From UTCFX2 sp963788145 (GTDB taxonomy: Bacteria > Chloroflexota > Anaerolineae > Anaerolineales > UBA4823): a stretch of 64,000 nt of DNA. Positions within the stretch are counted from its first letter, which is position 1. The number at the start of each line of letters is the position of its first letter. The position numbers were made by a program, and so were the translations under genes. The stretch lies in the NCBI GenBank assembly GCA_963788145.1, contig CAWBFQ010000007.1, forward strand, positions 186,001 through 250,000, given 5' to 3'. Below the pieces are notes generated by a model. It searched no databases and had not been told where the DNA came from. It saw only the letters and a program-made list of their open reading frames with translations. This document shows positions 53,684 to 63,447 of the stretch, piece by piece.

Positions 53684-54430
53684 TTAAATCACAGCATCTT
53701 CCACGTCTTTCATGGTTGGAATGGGCTGAACCAGATCCGCCAGGCTGACGGCGGGATACCCCACCAGTCCACAGGCGATGATGCCATCCCAATAATGCAT
53801 ATCTGGATCAACGTTTAAGGCAAACCCATGCCGAGAAACGCCCTGGGCGTCCACTTTGACGCCAATGGCGGCTATTTTCGACCCGAATGGTTCTCCAACA
53901 TCCGTCAGAGGCTGGGCAGTATGATCAGCGCCTCGCTCAACCCAAACGCCGGTCTTCCCTTCCAGTTGAAAGCAGTCAATCCCGAAATGGGCGAGAGCCC
54001 GGATCAGGGTCTGCTCCAGCTTTCGCAGGTAACCGATATAATCGGCTTTTGGCAGGTTGTTCTGTAAAGACGATCCTGGCTGGTTTTTCGTTCCAGCATA
54101 TAATCCTCCTGGAGTTAAGCGGAGCAGCGGATAGCCGACCAATTGGCCGGGGCCGTGGTAAGTTACATCCCCGCCGCGGTCTACCCAAAGCGTCTGCACT
54201 CCCCAACGCTCAAGCTCCTGATCGTCCCATAAAAGGTTCTCCGCCTGGTCTAGCGGTGAAGTTCTTGAACGCCGCCCAAAGGTGAAAACGTGCGGGTGTT
54301 CTAGCAGCAGCAAGGTTTGGTATCGCTCGCCTTGAGCGATCTGGGCAGCAAGAACATTTTGCAGATCCCAGGCTTGCTGATAGGGGACGGTTCCAATCCG
54401 GTGTACCACGCAGATTTCAGGCATATCCAT
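53684..54430 (-). CDS. lipB: lipoyl(octanoyl) transferase
   Basis: 248 residues. Motif RGGDVTYHGPGQLVGYPL, catalytic Lys in SKIAAIGVK and nucleophile Cys in GIIACGL. Moves octanoate from acyl carrier protein to lipoyl domains, the first step of lipoate assembly. Start: ATG at 54430 or, more likely, the second ATG at 54424, because TATACT ends right before 54430 and would start transcription at the second ATG. There is no Shine-Dalgarno. lipA is not in the window. Confidence 0.94.
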   Translation of the reverse strand: MDMPEICVVHRIGTVPYQQAWDLQNVLAAQIAQGERYQTLLLLEHPHVFTFGRRSRTSPLDQAENLLWDDQELERWGVQTLWVDRGGDVTYHGPGQLVGYPLLRLTPGGLYAGTKNQPGSSLQNNLPKADYIGYLRKLEQTLIRALAHFGIDCFQLEGKTGVWVERGADHTAQPLTDVGEPFGSKIAAIGVKVDAQGVSRHGFALNVDPDMHYWDGIIACGLVGYPAVSLADLVQPIPTMKDVEDAVI

Positions 54431-54436
54431 AGTATA
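54431..54436 (-). promoter_or_regulatory. -10 box of lipB, likely leaderless
   Basis: TATACT on the minus strand, followed by six bases (ATGGAT) and ATG: the same spacing as at comEC. No good -35 is seen. Confidence 0.4.
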
Positions 54437-54576
54437 ACCGCGCCGAGTCCATTCTGATTTTTATGCGCTGTTGACAAAGCGTTTATATCAATCCAACAAT
54501 TCCAATCTATAATTAACTACAGAAATCTGTCAAAAGCGTAACAAAACCAGTTACGGCTATGAATGGGAGATGAGCT

Positions 54577-54954
54577 GTGGAGACATCAAAACTAGCATCT
54601 TTTGTCAGCCAGAAATACCTGAATCTGGAAACCTTTCGGAAGAATGGTCAAGGTGTGCCAACACCGATCTGGTTTGTTGAACTTGATGGCATATTGTATG
54701 TGCGCACCGGGGCCGAATCAGGCAAAGTGAAGCGCGTTCGCAATCAAAGCCAGGTGCGGGTAGCCCCTTGTGACCGAATGGGCAACCTGTATGCAGATTG
54801 GATGGAGGCTAGTGCTCGCCTGGTGGATGGCCCGATCGCTGAGCAGGTAAATAGTCTGATCAAACGTAAGTATGGTATGCAAAAGGCCTTTTTTGATTTT
54901 TTTGGAAATCTGAATAAAATGAAGTCTGCAACAATCGCGATCGATCTGGCCTGA
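54577..54954 (+). CDS. PPOX-class F420/flavin-dependent oxidoreductase
   Basis: 125 residues with GTG start (GGGAGATGAG upstream). Single split-barrel domain of the pyridoxamine-phosphate-oxidase-like superfamily: VPTPIWFVELDGILYVRT, GKVKRVRNQSQVRVAPCD. Closest in style to the Rv2061-type small proteins. Binds F420 or FMN; substrate unknown. Not PdxH, which is longer. Confidence 0.82.
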   Translation: METSKLASFVSQKYLNLETFRKNGQGVPTPIWFVELDGILYVRTGAESGKVKRVRNQSQVRVAPCDRMGNLYADWMEASARLVDGPIAEQVNSLIKRKYGMQKAFFDFFGNLNKMKSATIAIDLA

Positions 54955-54956
54955 TC

Positions 54957-54974
54957 TTGTGGGAGAGCCCACAA
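54957..54974 (+). repeat. small hairpin after the PPOX gene
   Basis: TTGTGGG, loop AGAG, CCCACAA, starting three bases past the stop codon. No T-run follows, so termination is uncertain. Confidence 0.35.
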
Positions 54975-55044
54975 TGGGTCCGGGCTGAACAGTGAAAAAT
55001 CGCTGGAATGGGTTGGCTGCGATTTGCTTATTGGAGAAATTCAC

Positions 55045-57637
55045 ATGAATCTAGATAAATTTACCCAAATGTCACAGGAAGCTGTCTTGAGCGCCCAACA
55101 TATTGCCGAAGAGATGAACCATCAGACGATCGAACCGGTTCATTTACTGCTGGCATTGCTCCGTCAGGATCAAGGCGTAGCGCCGGCTTTGGTGACAAAA
55201 GTAGCCGGCAGCGTCGCCGCTCTGCGAGATGATATCCAGCAAGAGCTTGAAAAACACCCCAAGGTATATGGCGCCAGCACTCAGGTGGGGCTTTCCCGAC
55301 CGGCTTCGGAGGTGTTAGAGGGTGCAGGACGTTATGCCAAAGGCATGCAAGATGAATATGTTTCCACCGAGCATATCTTGCTGGCGCTGACCGACAGCCC
55401 CGAGTCGAAGCGGTTGAGCCAGTACGGGCTGACCAAGGATGCTATCCTGAAGGCGCTTGTCAGTGTGCGCGGCTCGCAGCGGGTTGCTTCCCAAACCCCA
55501 GAGGATACCTACCAGGCTCTGGAGAAATACGGTCGCGACCTGACTGCCTTGGCTCGCCAGGGCAAGATGGACCCGGTCATTGGGCGCGACGAAGAGATTC
55601 GGCGTGTGGTTCAGATCCTTTCCCGTCGCACCAAGAACAATCCTGCGCTGATCGGCGAACCCGGTGTTGGCAAAACCGCCATTGTCGAAGGGCTGGCCCA
55701 GCGTATTGTCAACGGCGATGTGCCGGAAGGTCTGAAGCACAAGCGTTTGGTGCAGCTCGATATGGGCGCACTGGTGGCTGGCGCTAAATATCGCGGCGAG
55801 TTTGAGGAGCGCCTGAAGGCAGTATTGAAAGAGATTACCGACGCAGCCGGCGAGATCATTCTATTTGTGGACGAGATGCATACCGTAGTCGGCGCGGGCG
55901 CGGCGGAAGGCGCGATGGATGCCGGCAACATGCTCAAGCCCATGCTTGCTCGCGGTGAATTGCACCTGATTGGCGCGACCACGCTGGATGAATACCGCAA
56001 ATATGTCGAGAAAGACCCGGCTCTGGAGCGTCGCTTCCAGCCGGTGCTGGTGGAGGAGCCTAGCGTGGAGGAGACCATCAGCATTCTGCGCGGGTTGAAG
56101 GAACGTTATGAGGTCCATCATGGCGTGCGCATTACCGACCCGGCTACGATCGCGGCAGCCACGCTCTCCAGCCGTTATATCGCCGACCGTCACCTGCCGG
56201 ATAAGGCAATCGACTTGATCGACGAGGCGGCTGCCCGGCTGCGCACCGAGATCGAACTCGAAACCCCAGGCCCTCGACGAAGTTGACCGCCAGATCATGC
56301 AGCTTCAGATTGAGCGTGAGGCCCTTAAGAAGGAGCGTGATAAAGCCTCCAAAGAACGCCTGGAGCGGATTGAAAAAGAGTTGGCCGATCTGAAAGAGCG
56401 ATCCAGCCAGTTGCATGCTCGCTGGCAGACCGAGAAAGACGCCATCTCCAACCTGCGCACGACCAAGGAAAAGATTGAGCAGACCCGGGTAGAGATGGAG
56501 CAGGCTGAGCGCCAGAATAACTATGAGGCAGCTGCCCGGCTGCGCTACGGTGTATTGTCCGATCTGGAGGGAAAGCTGGCTGTAGATGAACAGCGCTTGA
56601 AAGACATCCAGGCCGAAGGGGCGATGCTCAAAGAAGAAGTGGACGCCGAAGAAATTGCCAGCGTGGTCTCGCGCTGGACGGGCATCCCGGTCTCGCGCCT
56701 GATGGAAGGAGAAATGGAAAAGCTGGTCCATATGGAGGATCGCTTGCGTCAGCGCGTGGTTGGGCAGGAGGACGCCCTGCGGGCGGTGGCGAATGCCGTC
56801 CGTCGCTCGCGGGCCGGGTTGCAAGACCCGGATAAGCCGATCGGTTCGTTCATCTTTCTGGGACCAACCGGGGTTGGCAAGACCGAACTGGCCCGCGCCC
56901 TGGCCGAATTTCTTTTCGATGACGAGCGGGCTATGATCCGGATCGATATGAGCGAGTATCAAGAAAAGCACACCGTCTCACGCCTGGTCGGCGCGCCTCC
57001 GGGGTACATTGGCTATGAGGAAGGCGGGCAGCTCACCGAAGCGGTGCGGCGGCGACCTTACAGCGTGGTGCTTTTTGATGAAATCGAGAAAGCTCACAGC
57101 GAGGTCTTCAATGTGCTGCTGCAACTGCTGGACGATGGTCGCCTGACCGACGGCCAGGGTCGCACGGTTGACTTCCGCAACACAGTCGTGATCATGACCT
57201 CCAACCTGGGCAACGAATTATGGATGGGCGAGCACGAAGAAGTAACCCGCGACATCATCACCCGTGTGCTGCAGGCCCATTTCCGGCCGGAATTCCTCAA
57301 CCGGATTGATGAGATTGTGATCTTCCACCCGCTCCAGCGCAGCCACCTGGCAGCCATTGTTGAAATTCAACTCCGCCGGGTAACTCAACTGCTGGCTGAG
57401 CGCGGCCACCCGCTCGAAGTGAGTCAGGCTGCCCGTGAATACCTGGCTGAGATCGGTTATGACCCAGACTTCGGGGCGCGCCCGCTCAAACGGGCGATCC
57501 AGAGAGAACTGCAAGACCCATTGGCGCTTAAGATCCTGTCCGGAGAGTTCGATGAAGGGACGATCATCCGGGTAGATCGCGGCGAGGATGGGTTGACGTT
57601 CATACCGGTGATCATCGGTGAGGTGGTTGAGCCATGA
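55045..57637 (+). pseudogene. clpB: ClpB disaggregase, interrupted by a +1 frameshift
   Basis: AAA+ chaperone that works with DnaK/DnaJ to dissolve aggregates. The N-domain, first AAA module (Walker A GEPGVGKTA, LFVDEMHTVVGAG) and start of the coiled-coil lie in 55045-56286. The rest of the coiled-coil and second AAA module (GPTGVGKTE, LFDEIEKAH) lie in the next frame, to 57637. The break is at the CCCC run 56264-56267: deleting one C gives ELETQALDEVDRQIMQLQ, as expected, and a protein of about 863 residues, normal for ClpB. The second frame has no ribosome site of its own. A sequencing error or a recent mutation are both possible. Start has TTGGAGAAA upstream. Confidence 0.92.
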
Positions 57638-57806
57638 TGAGTTCGATTGTTTATACGGCAGCGGGTAACGCGCTTTTTGCACCAGTACCGCGCTGAAGAT
57701 CGGGAGAAGATAACCTCAGCGGGAGAACTCAGGCTTGTAACCTTCTGACCGTTCACGCATCTAATGTGGTAGATGAGCAAAGAACATCTTCATAAGTTGG
57801 TGTCAG

Positions 57807-57827
57807 GGCGCCCGCAAGGCGCTCTGA
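57807..57827 (+). repeat. hairpin upstream of the thioredoxin gene
   Basis: AGGGCGCC, loop CGCAA, GGCGCTCT (one G-T pair), followed by GATTGTT and then the ribosome site. The 207-bp gap after clpB otherwise shows nothing I can name. Confidence 0.35.
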
Positions 57828-57845
57828 TTGTTAAGGAGTATAAAA

Positions 57846-58388
57846 ATGGAAAACGCAAACGGCAACTTCTTCGATCGCTTGAAAACCAACCCACGCCCGG
57901 TGGTGGTTGATTTCTGGGCGCCCTGGTGCGGACCATGTAAAATGATTGACCCGCACTTGAAGAAACTGGGGGCTGAATATGAAGGGCGCGTCGATGTCTG
58001 GAAGGTCAACGCCGACGAACAGCCCGAAGTGCTGCGCCAGTTGAAAATCTATGGCATTCCCACTGTGATCAGCTTCAAGGATGGTCAGGAGGTCGTGCGT
58101 CAGACCGGCGCAGCCCATTATGCCGGGTTGGTTGGTTTATTTGATGCGGCGATCCTTGGCGAGCATACGCCGCCAGCATCGGTCCCGCTGACCTTGATTG
58201 ACCGGGTGCTTCGGATCGCGATTGGGGCAGCCCTGCTTTTCCTGGCATATTCGGGCGATTTCAAGGGTATCTTCCTTTTGATTGCCGGGTTGGCTGGCCT
58301 GGCCTTCTTCAGCGCGGTCCACGACCGCTGCCCGGTCTGGCAGGCGATCAAACCCAGGTTGAAGGCGTTGTTCAAACCCACCGATTAA
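57846..58388 (+). CDS. thioredoxin fused to a DUF2892-like membrane domain
   Basis: 180 residues from the ATG at 57846 (AAGGAG upstream; an in-frame TTG at 57828 is rejected). Thioredoxin domain ~1-105 with active site VVDFWAPWCGPCKMIDP and the cis-Pro IYGIPTVISF. Then a DUF2892-type pair of membrane helices (RVLRIAIGAALLFLAYSG, IFLLIAGLAGLAFFSAV) with a CPVW motif. The fusion would tether a reducing thioredoxin to the membrane. Converges with dcd, overlapping by four bases. Confidence 0.9.
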   Translation: MENANGNFFDRLKTNPRPVVVDFWAPWCGPCKMIDPHLKKLGAEYEGRVDVWKVNADEQPEVLRQLKIYGIPTVISFKDGQEVVRQTGAAHYAGLVGLFDAAILGEHTPPASVPLTLIDRVLRIAIGAALLFLAYSGDFKGIFLLIAGLAGLAFFSAVHDRCPVWQAIKPRLKALFKPTD

Positions 58389-58939
58389 AGTTTCGGTAAT
58401 ACGATCGATTGCTGCTTCTGGTATTTCCCCTTCTTATCGGCGTAGGAAGTCTCGCATTCCTCGTCCGCCTCAAAGAAAAGTACCTGGGCGATGCCCTCGT
58501 TGGCGTAGATGCGCGCTGGCAGCGGTGTGGTATTCGAGATTTCCAGTGTGACATACCCTTCCCATTCTGGCTCGAAGGGGGTTACATTGACGATAATCCC
58601 GCAGCGAGCATAGGTGGATTTCCCTACGCAGACGGTGAGCGTGCTGCGCGGGATTCGGAAATATTCCACCGTGCGCGCCAGCGCAAACGAATTGGGCGGG
58701 ATCACGCACACATCCCCTTTGTAATCGACCATCGACTTGGGATCGAAATGCTTCGGATCAACCACCGCTGAAAAGACATTGGTGAAAATCATAAATTCAT
58801 CCGCCACACGGATATCATATCCATAAGAGGAAACCCCATAAGAGATCACACCATTGCGAACCTGGTTTTCGGCAAATGGCTCGATCATGCGTTGTTCGCG
58901 CGCCATCTTACGGATCCAATTGTCGGGCTTTAATCCCAT
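58385..58939 (-). CDS. dcd: dCTP deaminase
   Basis: 184 residues. Trimeric dUTPase-fold enzyme: GYDIRVADEF, RSTLTVCVGKSTYARCG and the catalytic Glu region NVTPFEPEWEGYVTLEISN. Deaminates dCTP to dUTP for dTTP synthesis. Starts after AGGAGG. Could be the bifunctional dCTP deaminase/dUTPase; this is not decided by sequence reading. Confidence 0.94.
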   Translation of the reverse strand: MGLKPDNWIRKMAREQRMIEPFAENQVRNGVISYGVSSYGYDIRVADEFMIFTNVFSAVVDPKHFDPKSMVDYKGDVCVIPPNSFALARTVEYFRIPRSTLTVCVGKSTYARCGIIVNVTPFEPEWEGYVTLEISNTTPLPARIYANEGIAQVLFFEADEECETSYADKKGKYQKQQSIVLPKL

Positions 58940-58997
58940 TCCAAACCTCCTGAAAGAATAAAATTCGTCATCCTACCCACTCAAACTGTTGAACCGC

Positions 58998-60176
58998 TCA
59001 TTCTTTTGAGCGGAACGTCACCAATGTGAGCTGATCGGGGAAAATCTGGACCAACTCCTGACGCAGCCCGCCCATCGGAAAAGAGATTCGGTAAAGGCCA
59101 GGCGGCAGATCACCCACCCCGAAGCTCTCTTGAAACGGTGGCTGCCCGATTAATCCCTTCTCCTCATAGGTGATCAGCGAAACCTGGAAATCGCTCGGCC
59201 CATCTTGTCCTTGCGGCAGGTGTTGAAGTACGATGCTGGGCATTTCGAGCGGGTTGCCGAAGGAATCCAGGAAACGCCCTCCGATCGCTCCGTTAAGTTG
59301 TCCGTGCGATGGTTCTGATCGCCCTTCTCCCGTGTGTGGGGCGAGCCATAACTCCGGGTTGCGCGAAGCTTTATAACTGTTCTCGCCAACCCGTACTTCA
59401 AAGTGCAAATGACTGCCGGTTGCGATTCCGGCCATGCCCACCTTCCCGATGGGTTCGCCAGTCTGCACCTGCTGTCCGACATGCACCCCGATTTCAGAGA
59501 GATGTCCATACAGGCTGTAGATTGGACCATTCAGATCGGGGAAAGCAGCCTGCAGCGCTTCAGGCAGGCTGTGCTCGATCACAACCAGGTTGCCATAAAA
59601 ATTCGAATAAGGTCCATAGAATGTGATTGGCCAGACCCCCCGCTCTGAGGTGGGATCGATGTCTGTCCCGGCGGTTACCACTACCCCATCGCCTGCAGCG
59701 AGCACCGGTGTACCAAAGCGGTTCAGGAACTCAACCCCATGATGCGGGTCGCGCATTCCCGACTGGGTGCTGCCGAATGGATAGGTTGCATCCACTACGT
59801 CATTGCCAGACGATCCGGAATTTGTTTCGCCGAAACTGGTTTCGACCCTGATAGGCCGGCGCAAGAACAACGCGCCTGGTATATAGCACAAATCCTGTTC
59901 GCAGGGAACAACCGGCGCGGCGGTTGCCGTTTCTGGTGCGCGCTCTGGCAAGGCAAGGGTCGCAGTCAATATCGGCGGGAGGAGGGCGGCTGTAGGGACT
60001 GCTGGTTTGGTGGTGGTCGCTCTGGCAGTTCGCGTTTCTGTCGGAACAGCGGATTCAACCTGCGCAGCGGCCGGGGAACAGGCGCTCAAAAGCAGCAAAC
60101 CACAGACCAGTACCGTCTGGATGCGCCCCATACCCGGCCTGGCAGTCCGTTTCGACTGACCTGGGAGACTGCTCAT
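58998..60176 (-). CDS. M23-family peptidase lipoprotein
   Basis: 392 residues. Lipoprotein signal VLVCGLLLLSAC, a Thr/Ala/Pro-rich linker, then an M23 (LytM) fold: HHGVEFLNRFGTPVLAAGDG (zinc His), LYGHLSEIGVHVGQQVQTGE and GSHLHFEVRVG. A C-terminal region of ~110 residues looks like a carboxypeptidase-regulatory-like sandwich. May cut cell-wall peptides, though the HxxxD region has HHGVEF in place of HxGxD, so activity is uncertain. Starts by ATGA overlap with the FTCD stop. Confidence 0.88.
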   Translation of the reverse strand: MSSLPGQSKRTARPGMGRIQTVLVCGLLLLSACSPAAAQVESAVPTETRTARATTTKPAVPTAALLPPILTATLALPERAPETATAAPVVPCEQDLCYIPGALFLRRPIRVETSFGETNSGSSGNDVVDATYPFGSTQSGMRDPHHGVEFLNRFGTPVLAAGDGVVVTAGTDIDPTSERGVWPITFYGPYSNFYGNLVVIEHSLPEALQAAFPDLNGPIYSLYGHLSEIGVHVGQQVQTGEPIGKVGMAGIATGSHLHFEVRVGENSYKASRNPELWLAPHTGEGRSEPSHGQLNGAIGGRFLDSFGNPLEMPSIVLQHLPQGQDGPSDFQVSLITYEEKGLIGQPPFQESFGVGDLPPGLYRISFPMGGLRQELVQIFPDQLTLVTFRSKE

Positions 60177-61711
60177 GGCAGCGGGATACCCCCTCGTGCA
60201 ATCATCGCCTGGCGAACCTGCGCCTCGATCTCGTCGGCCTGGGCTTCCAGCTCTCGGATCGCAGTGATCAGCGCTTCGCCCTGAGAAGGGTCGCTCAGGC
60301 TGGCGACGTTGATGCGTACATTATATCCGGCTCCGGTCAGTGAGGCCCGCGCCAGGGCTGTTCCGGTTGCGCCGTCGCTGATCGCGTTCAGGTTGCCTTC
60401 GCTCACAGCCTGGGCGGCCAGCCTCATCACGCTCACCGCCATCTGGGCGGTCTGCAGCGGCACTTGCGCCGCTACGAGCGTGGCGCGGTCAATGGCTTTC
60501 TGGCGGAGAGCAGCTTCCTCGTCTGTATCACGGGGCAGCTTGAAAGATGCCATCACAGCCTCAAATGCCTGCGCATCTTTTTCAATGGCTTGTTTCAACT
60601 CCGCCCTTAAATTTTCCGCCTCATCGAGCAGAGCATACATTTTGGATTCAACGGTAGTATATTTCTTCTTTCCCAGGGTCAGGCGGGCCACCATTGCCGT
60701 CAGCGCAGCCCCGGCTGCCCCCGCATAGGCGGCTGCCGATCCGCCGCCGGGCGCTGGCGTACCTTCGGCCAGGGCATCCAGGAAATCCTGCGAAGCCGCG
60801 CTGCTCAATTCTTGTTGGGCTGATGCCAGCCGGTATTCCAAGATCTGTTCAGGTTCGAATTGGTCGAGCTGTAAATGCCAGCGGGCTGCTTCGACCAGCG
60901 CCTCCTGCGGGATCAACCCGACCAGTTCGCTGTGATGAATTCCCACCCCGTAGCGGGCGGCTTCCCGCCGGATCAATTCGACCACCCGCGCCACCGGTGT
61001 GGAGCGGAAATTGGTCAGGTTCATTGAGACCTGTGCCCGACCTTCAACCAGCAAACCGAGCCCTTTTACATATCGCAGCCCGCCCGAAGAGTGGCGCACG
61101 GCTTTGGCGATCTTCTTGGCGATGCTCACGTCATCGGTCGTCAGATACACATTAAAAGCAATCAGGGGTTGGCGGGCGCCGATCACGGTTGCGCCGGCCG
61201 GACCGACCTTGTTTGGGCCAAAATCTGGATCGCGTTCCGGGTTCACACCCATTTCCTCTTTCAGGGCTTCGTACTGACCGCGCCGGACGTTCTCCAGGTT
61301 CTTGCGCTCCGGTCGAGAGGCTGCCTCTTCGTAAAGATAAACAGGGATGCCCAGTTCTTCTCCCACCCGTTTCCCCACCCGGCGGGCCATCTGTACGCAT
61401 TCTGGCATGCTGATGTTGCGAATCGGGACGAACGGCACAACATCCGTAGCTCCGATCCGGGGATGCTCGCCTGTATGCTGATCCAGGTTGATCTGTTCGG
61501 CAGCTTCCGCGATTGATCGGAAAGCAGCCTCTTCTACCTGTTCCGCAGGGCCGACAAAGGTCAGCACAGTCCGGTTGTGATCCAGGTCGGAATGTCGATC
61601 GAGCAGGCTGATCTCGGGTACGGACAGAATCGCTTGCATGATGGCTTCCACTACTTCTGGGCGGCGGGCTTCAGAATAATTGGCGATACATTCAACGATT
61701 GAGGTGGACAT
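60173..61711 (-). CDS. ftcD: bifunctional glutamate formimidoyltransferase / formimidoyl-THF cyclodeaminase
   Basis: 512 residues from the ATG at 61711 (AGGGAG upstream). The transferase domain is ~1-300: IVECIANYSEARRPE, TGEHPRIGATDVVPFVPI, and GLGLLVEGRAQVSMNLTN. The cyclodeaminase domain is ~320-510: FLDALAEGTPAPGGGSAAAY, NLNAISDGATGTALA. Moves the formimino group from histidine breakdown to tetrahydrofolate and releases ammonia. No hut genes are adjacent; it is coupled to the M23 lipoprotein gene, an unrelated function. Confidence 0.95.
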   Translation of the reverse strand: MSTSIVECIANYSEARRPEVVEAIMQAILSVPEISLLDRHSDLDHNRTVLTFVGPAEQVEEAAFRSIAEAAEQINLDQHTGEHPRIGATDVVPFVPIRNISMPECVQMARRVGKRVGEELGIPVYLYEEAASRPERKNLENVRRGQYEALKEEMGVNPERDPDFGPNKVGPAGATVIGARQPLIAFNVYLTTDDVSIAKKIAKAVRHSSGGLRYVKGLGLLVEGRAQVSMNLTNFRSTPVARVVELIRREAARYGVGIHHSELVGLIPQEALVEAARWHLQLDQFEPEQILEYRLASAQQELSSAASQDFLDALAEGTPAPGGGSAAAYAGAAGAALTAMVARLTLGKKKYTTVESKMYALLDEAENLRAELKQAIEKDAQAFEAVMASFKLPRDTDEEAALRQKAIDRATLVAAQVPLQTAQMAVSVMRLAAQAVSEGNLNAISDGATGTALARASLTGAGYNVRINVASLSDPSQGEALITAIRELEAQADEIEAQVRQAMIARGGIPLP

Positions 61712-61734
61712 TTTGCTCCCTTGGTTCAATGGAT

Positions 61735-62709
61735 TTATGCTTTTCGCAGCAAGCGCAGCTTTTCGAACAGGTTTTTCTCTTCCTGGTTCAGGTTGCTTGG
61801 GATCTGCACCTGGACGATAGCATACAAATTACCATGCGCTTTTGGATCCTTTAAATTTGGCATCCCCAGACCGCGCAGCCGGAAGACTTTGCCATTCGCT
61901 GTCTCGGGTGGGATGGTTAACTCGACAGGTCGCTCTAAAGTCGGTACACTCACTTTACCGCCCAGGATCACCGAATAGAGATCCACCGGCACATTTACCC
62001 GCAGATCATCGCCATCGCGCGTAAAGAGCGGATGCGGTCGTACCTCAATTTTAAGATACAGGTCCCCGGCTTTTCCGCCCATCGCGCTGCCTCCTCCCTG
62101 CCCACTCAAACGGACCTTGGAGCCAGATTTCACTCCTGGCGGGATCTTAGCCTCGATTTGGCGACCACCTTCCCATTGCAGGTTGAGTGTTGTCCCGCGC
62201 CAGGCGTCTTCCAACGAGATCTGCACGGCTTGTTCGAGATCGCGCCCACGTTGCGGGCGTTGACTGGTTTGGGTGCGCTGGCGCCCTGCACTCGGTCGCC
62301 CACCCATGTTTCCAAACAGGGTTTCAAAGAAATCCGAAAAACCGCCCATGCCGCCTCCGAACCCTTGCCCCATCATTTGTTCCAATTCCTCGGGCGTTAG
62401 AGTGCGGGTACGTGTTTGTCCGCCTGGATAGCCACCCCATTGGCCCCAGTCAAAGTCTTCTGGGCGTCCGCCAGTGCGCTCGTATTGCTGCCATGAAGCT
62501 CCGAACTGGTCGTATTTTTCTCGCTTGGATGGATCCGAAAGCACTTCGTAAGCCTCATTCACTTCCTTAAATTTCTCTTCGGCTTTTTTATCGCCCTGGT
62601 TTAAATCCGGGTGATATTGGCGAGCCATTTTACGATAGGCCTTCTTGATTTCATCTTTACTGGCGTTCTTACTGACACCCAGGGTCTGATAGTAGTCTTT
62701 ATATTCCAT
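61735..62709 (-). CDS. DnaJ-family co-chaperone, CbpA type
   Basis: 324 residues. J domain with HPD (RKMARQYHPDLNQGD), a Gly/Phe-rich linker (~85-150) including GFGGGMGGFSDFFETLF, then the two-part substrate-binding C-domain. The zinc-finger repeats of classical DnaJ are missing, so it is class II (CbpA). Stimulates DnaK ATPase. Divergent from the hsp20 pair across a 249-bp gap. Confidence 0.94.
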   Translation of the reverse strand: MEYKDYYQTLGVSKNASKDEIKKAYRKMARQYHPDLNQGDKKAEEKFKEVNEAYEVLSDPSKREKYDQFGASWQQYERTGGRPEDFDWGQWGGYPGGQTRTRTLTPEELEQMMGQGFGGGMGGFSDFFETLFGNMGGRPSAGRQRTQTSQRPQRGRDLEQAVQISLEDAWRGTTLNLQWEGGRQIEAKIPPGVKSGSKVRLSGQGGGSAMGGKAGDLYLKIEVRPHPLFTRDGDDLRVNVPVDLYSVILGGKVSVPTLERPVELTIPPETANGKVFRLRGLGMPNLKDPKAHGNLYAIVQVQIPSNLNQEEKNLFEKLRLLRKA

Positions 62710-62958
62710 AAAGAGTTCTCCAACTGGCGAAACGGGTTTCGCAGGCGATAGGCAACCACCTTCTTTTTCCTATTGTACGCTAAAAAAAAGTTTTTGTTTC
62801 GCCAGTCATAGTTTTTTATAAACCTCATATACTGTGTATGCATTGTTCTTATATTCAAACGATATAGTAGAGGGCGATAGAATGGATAAGGTTAATTGCG
62901 AATAACACAAGGCCGTATGTAACATCCACCCACATGAACTACAGGAGGTTTTGAAAAA
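62710..62958. other. intergenic region between divergent dnaJ-like and hsp20 genes
   Basis: AT-rich centre with TATA-like words (TATACT near 62840, GATATAGTAG near 62862), but no pair of boxes I would call a promoter. No CIRCE or other clear heat-shock operator was found. AGGAGG precedes the hsp20 start. Confidence 0.3.
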
Positions 62959-63396
62959 ATGTATCGTCAATATCGTTTCCCCAACTCTTGGCGAGAAATT
63001 GATCGCTTACAGCGTGAGATGAATCGCTTGTTCGAAGATCAGTACCCCGGGCGTCTGCGCCGCGCTCCATCTTACCCGGCGATGAATATTTGGACCAGCA
63101 GCGACAGCTTGATCGTCACGGCAGAGGTGCCTGGCGTCAGCCCGGGCGACATCGACATCAGTGTTGTAGGTGAGACTCTCACCTTGAGCGGCATCCGAAA
63201 ACCGGACGAGTTGAGTGAAGGCGCTCGATACCACCGCCAGGAACGCGGCTATGGCAATTTCACCCGCGCAATTCAGTTGCCCTTCCCAGTCATCGTTGAC
63301 AAAGTGGAAGCTACTTTCCGCAATGGCGTCCTGAATATTGTGATGCCGCGGGCGGAAGAAGATAAGCCGCGCAAGATCGCTGTCAAGAGCGCGTGA
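62959..63396 (+). CDS. Hsp20 small heat-shock protein (first of two)
   Basis: 145 residues. Alpha-crystallin domain ~38-140 (DSLIVTAEVPGVSPGDIDIS, RNGVLNIVMPRAEED) and the C-terminal IxV anchor in RKIAVKSA. ATP-independent holdase. AGGAGG upstream. Followed by a second Hsp20 gene 51 bp downstream. Confidence 0.95.
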   Translation: MYRQYRFPNSWREIDRLQREMNRLFEDQYPGRLRRAPSYPAMNIWTSSDSLIVTAEVPGVSPGDIDISVVGETLTLSGIRKPDELSEGARYHRQERGYGNFTRAIQLPFPVIVDKVEATFRNGVLNIVMPRAEEDKPRKIAVKSA

Positions 63397-63447
63397 TTAA
63401 TGCAGAGATTAGCGGTTTGAACGCAGAAATAATCCGGAGGAATCAAA

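Noticed and set aside
54471..54513. TTGACA and TATAAT upstream of the PPOX gene
   Set aside because: The spacer is 31 bp, too long for one promoter; neither box has a partner at normal distance.
57638..57845. Possible small RNA or tRNA between clpB and the thioredoxin gene
   Set aside because: No cloverleaf or conserved tRNA boxes could be found; only a modest hairpin near the ribosome site.
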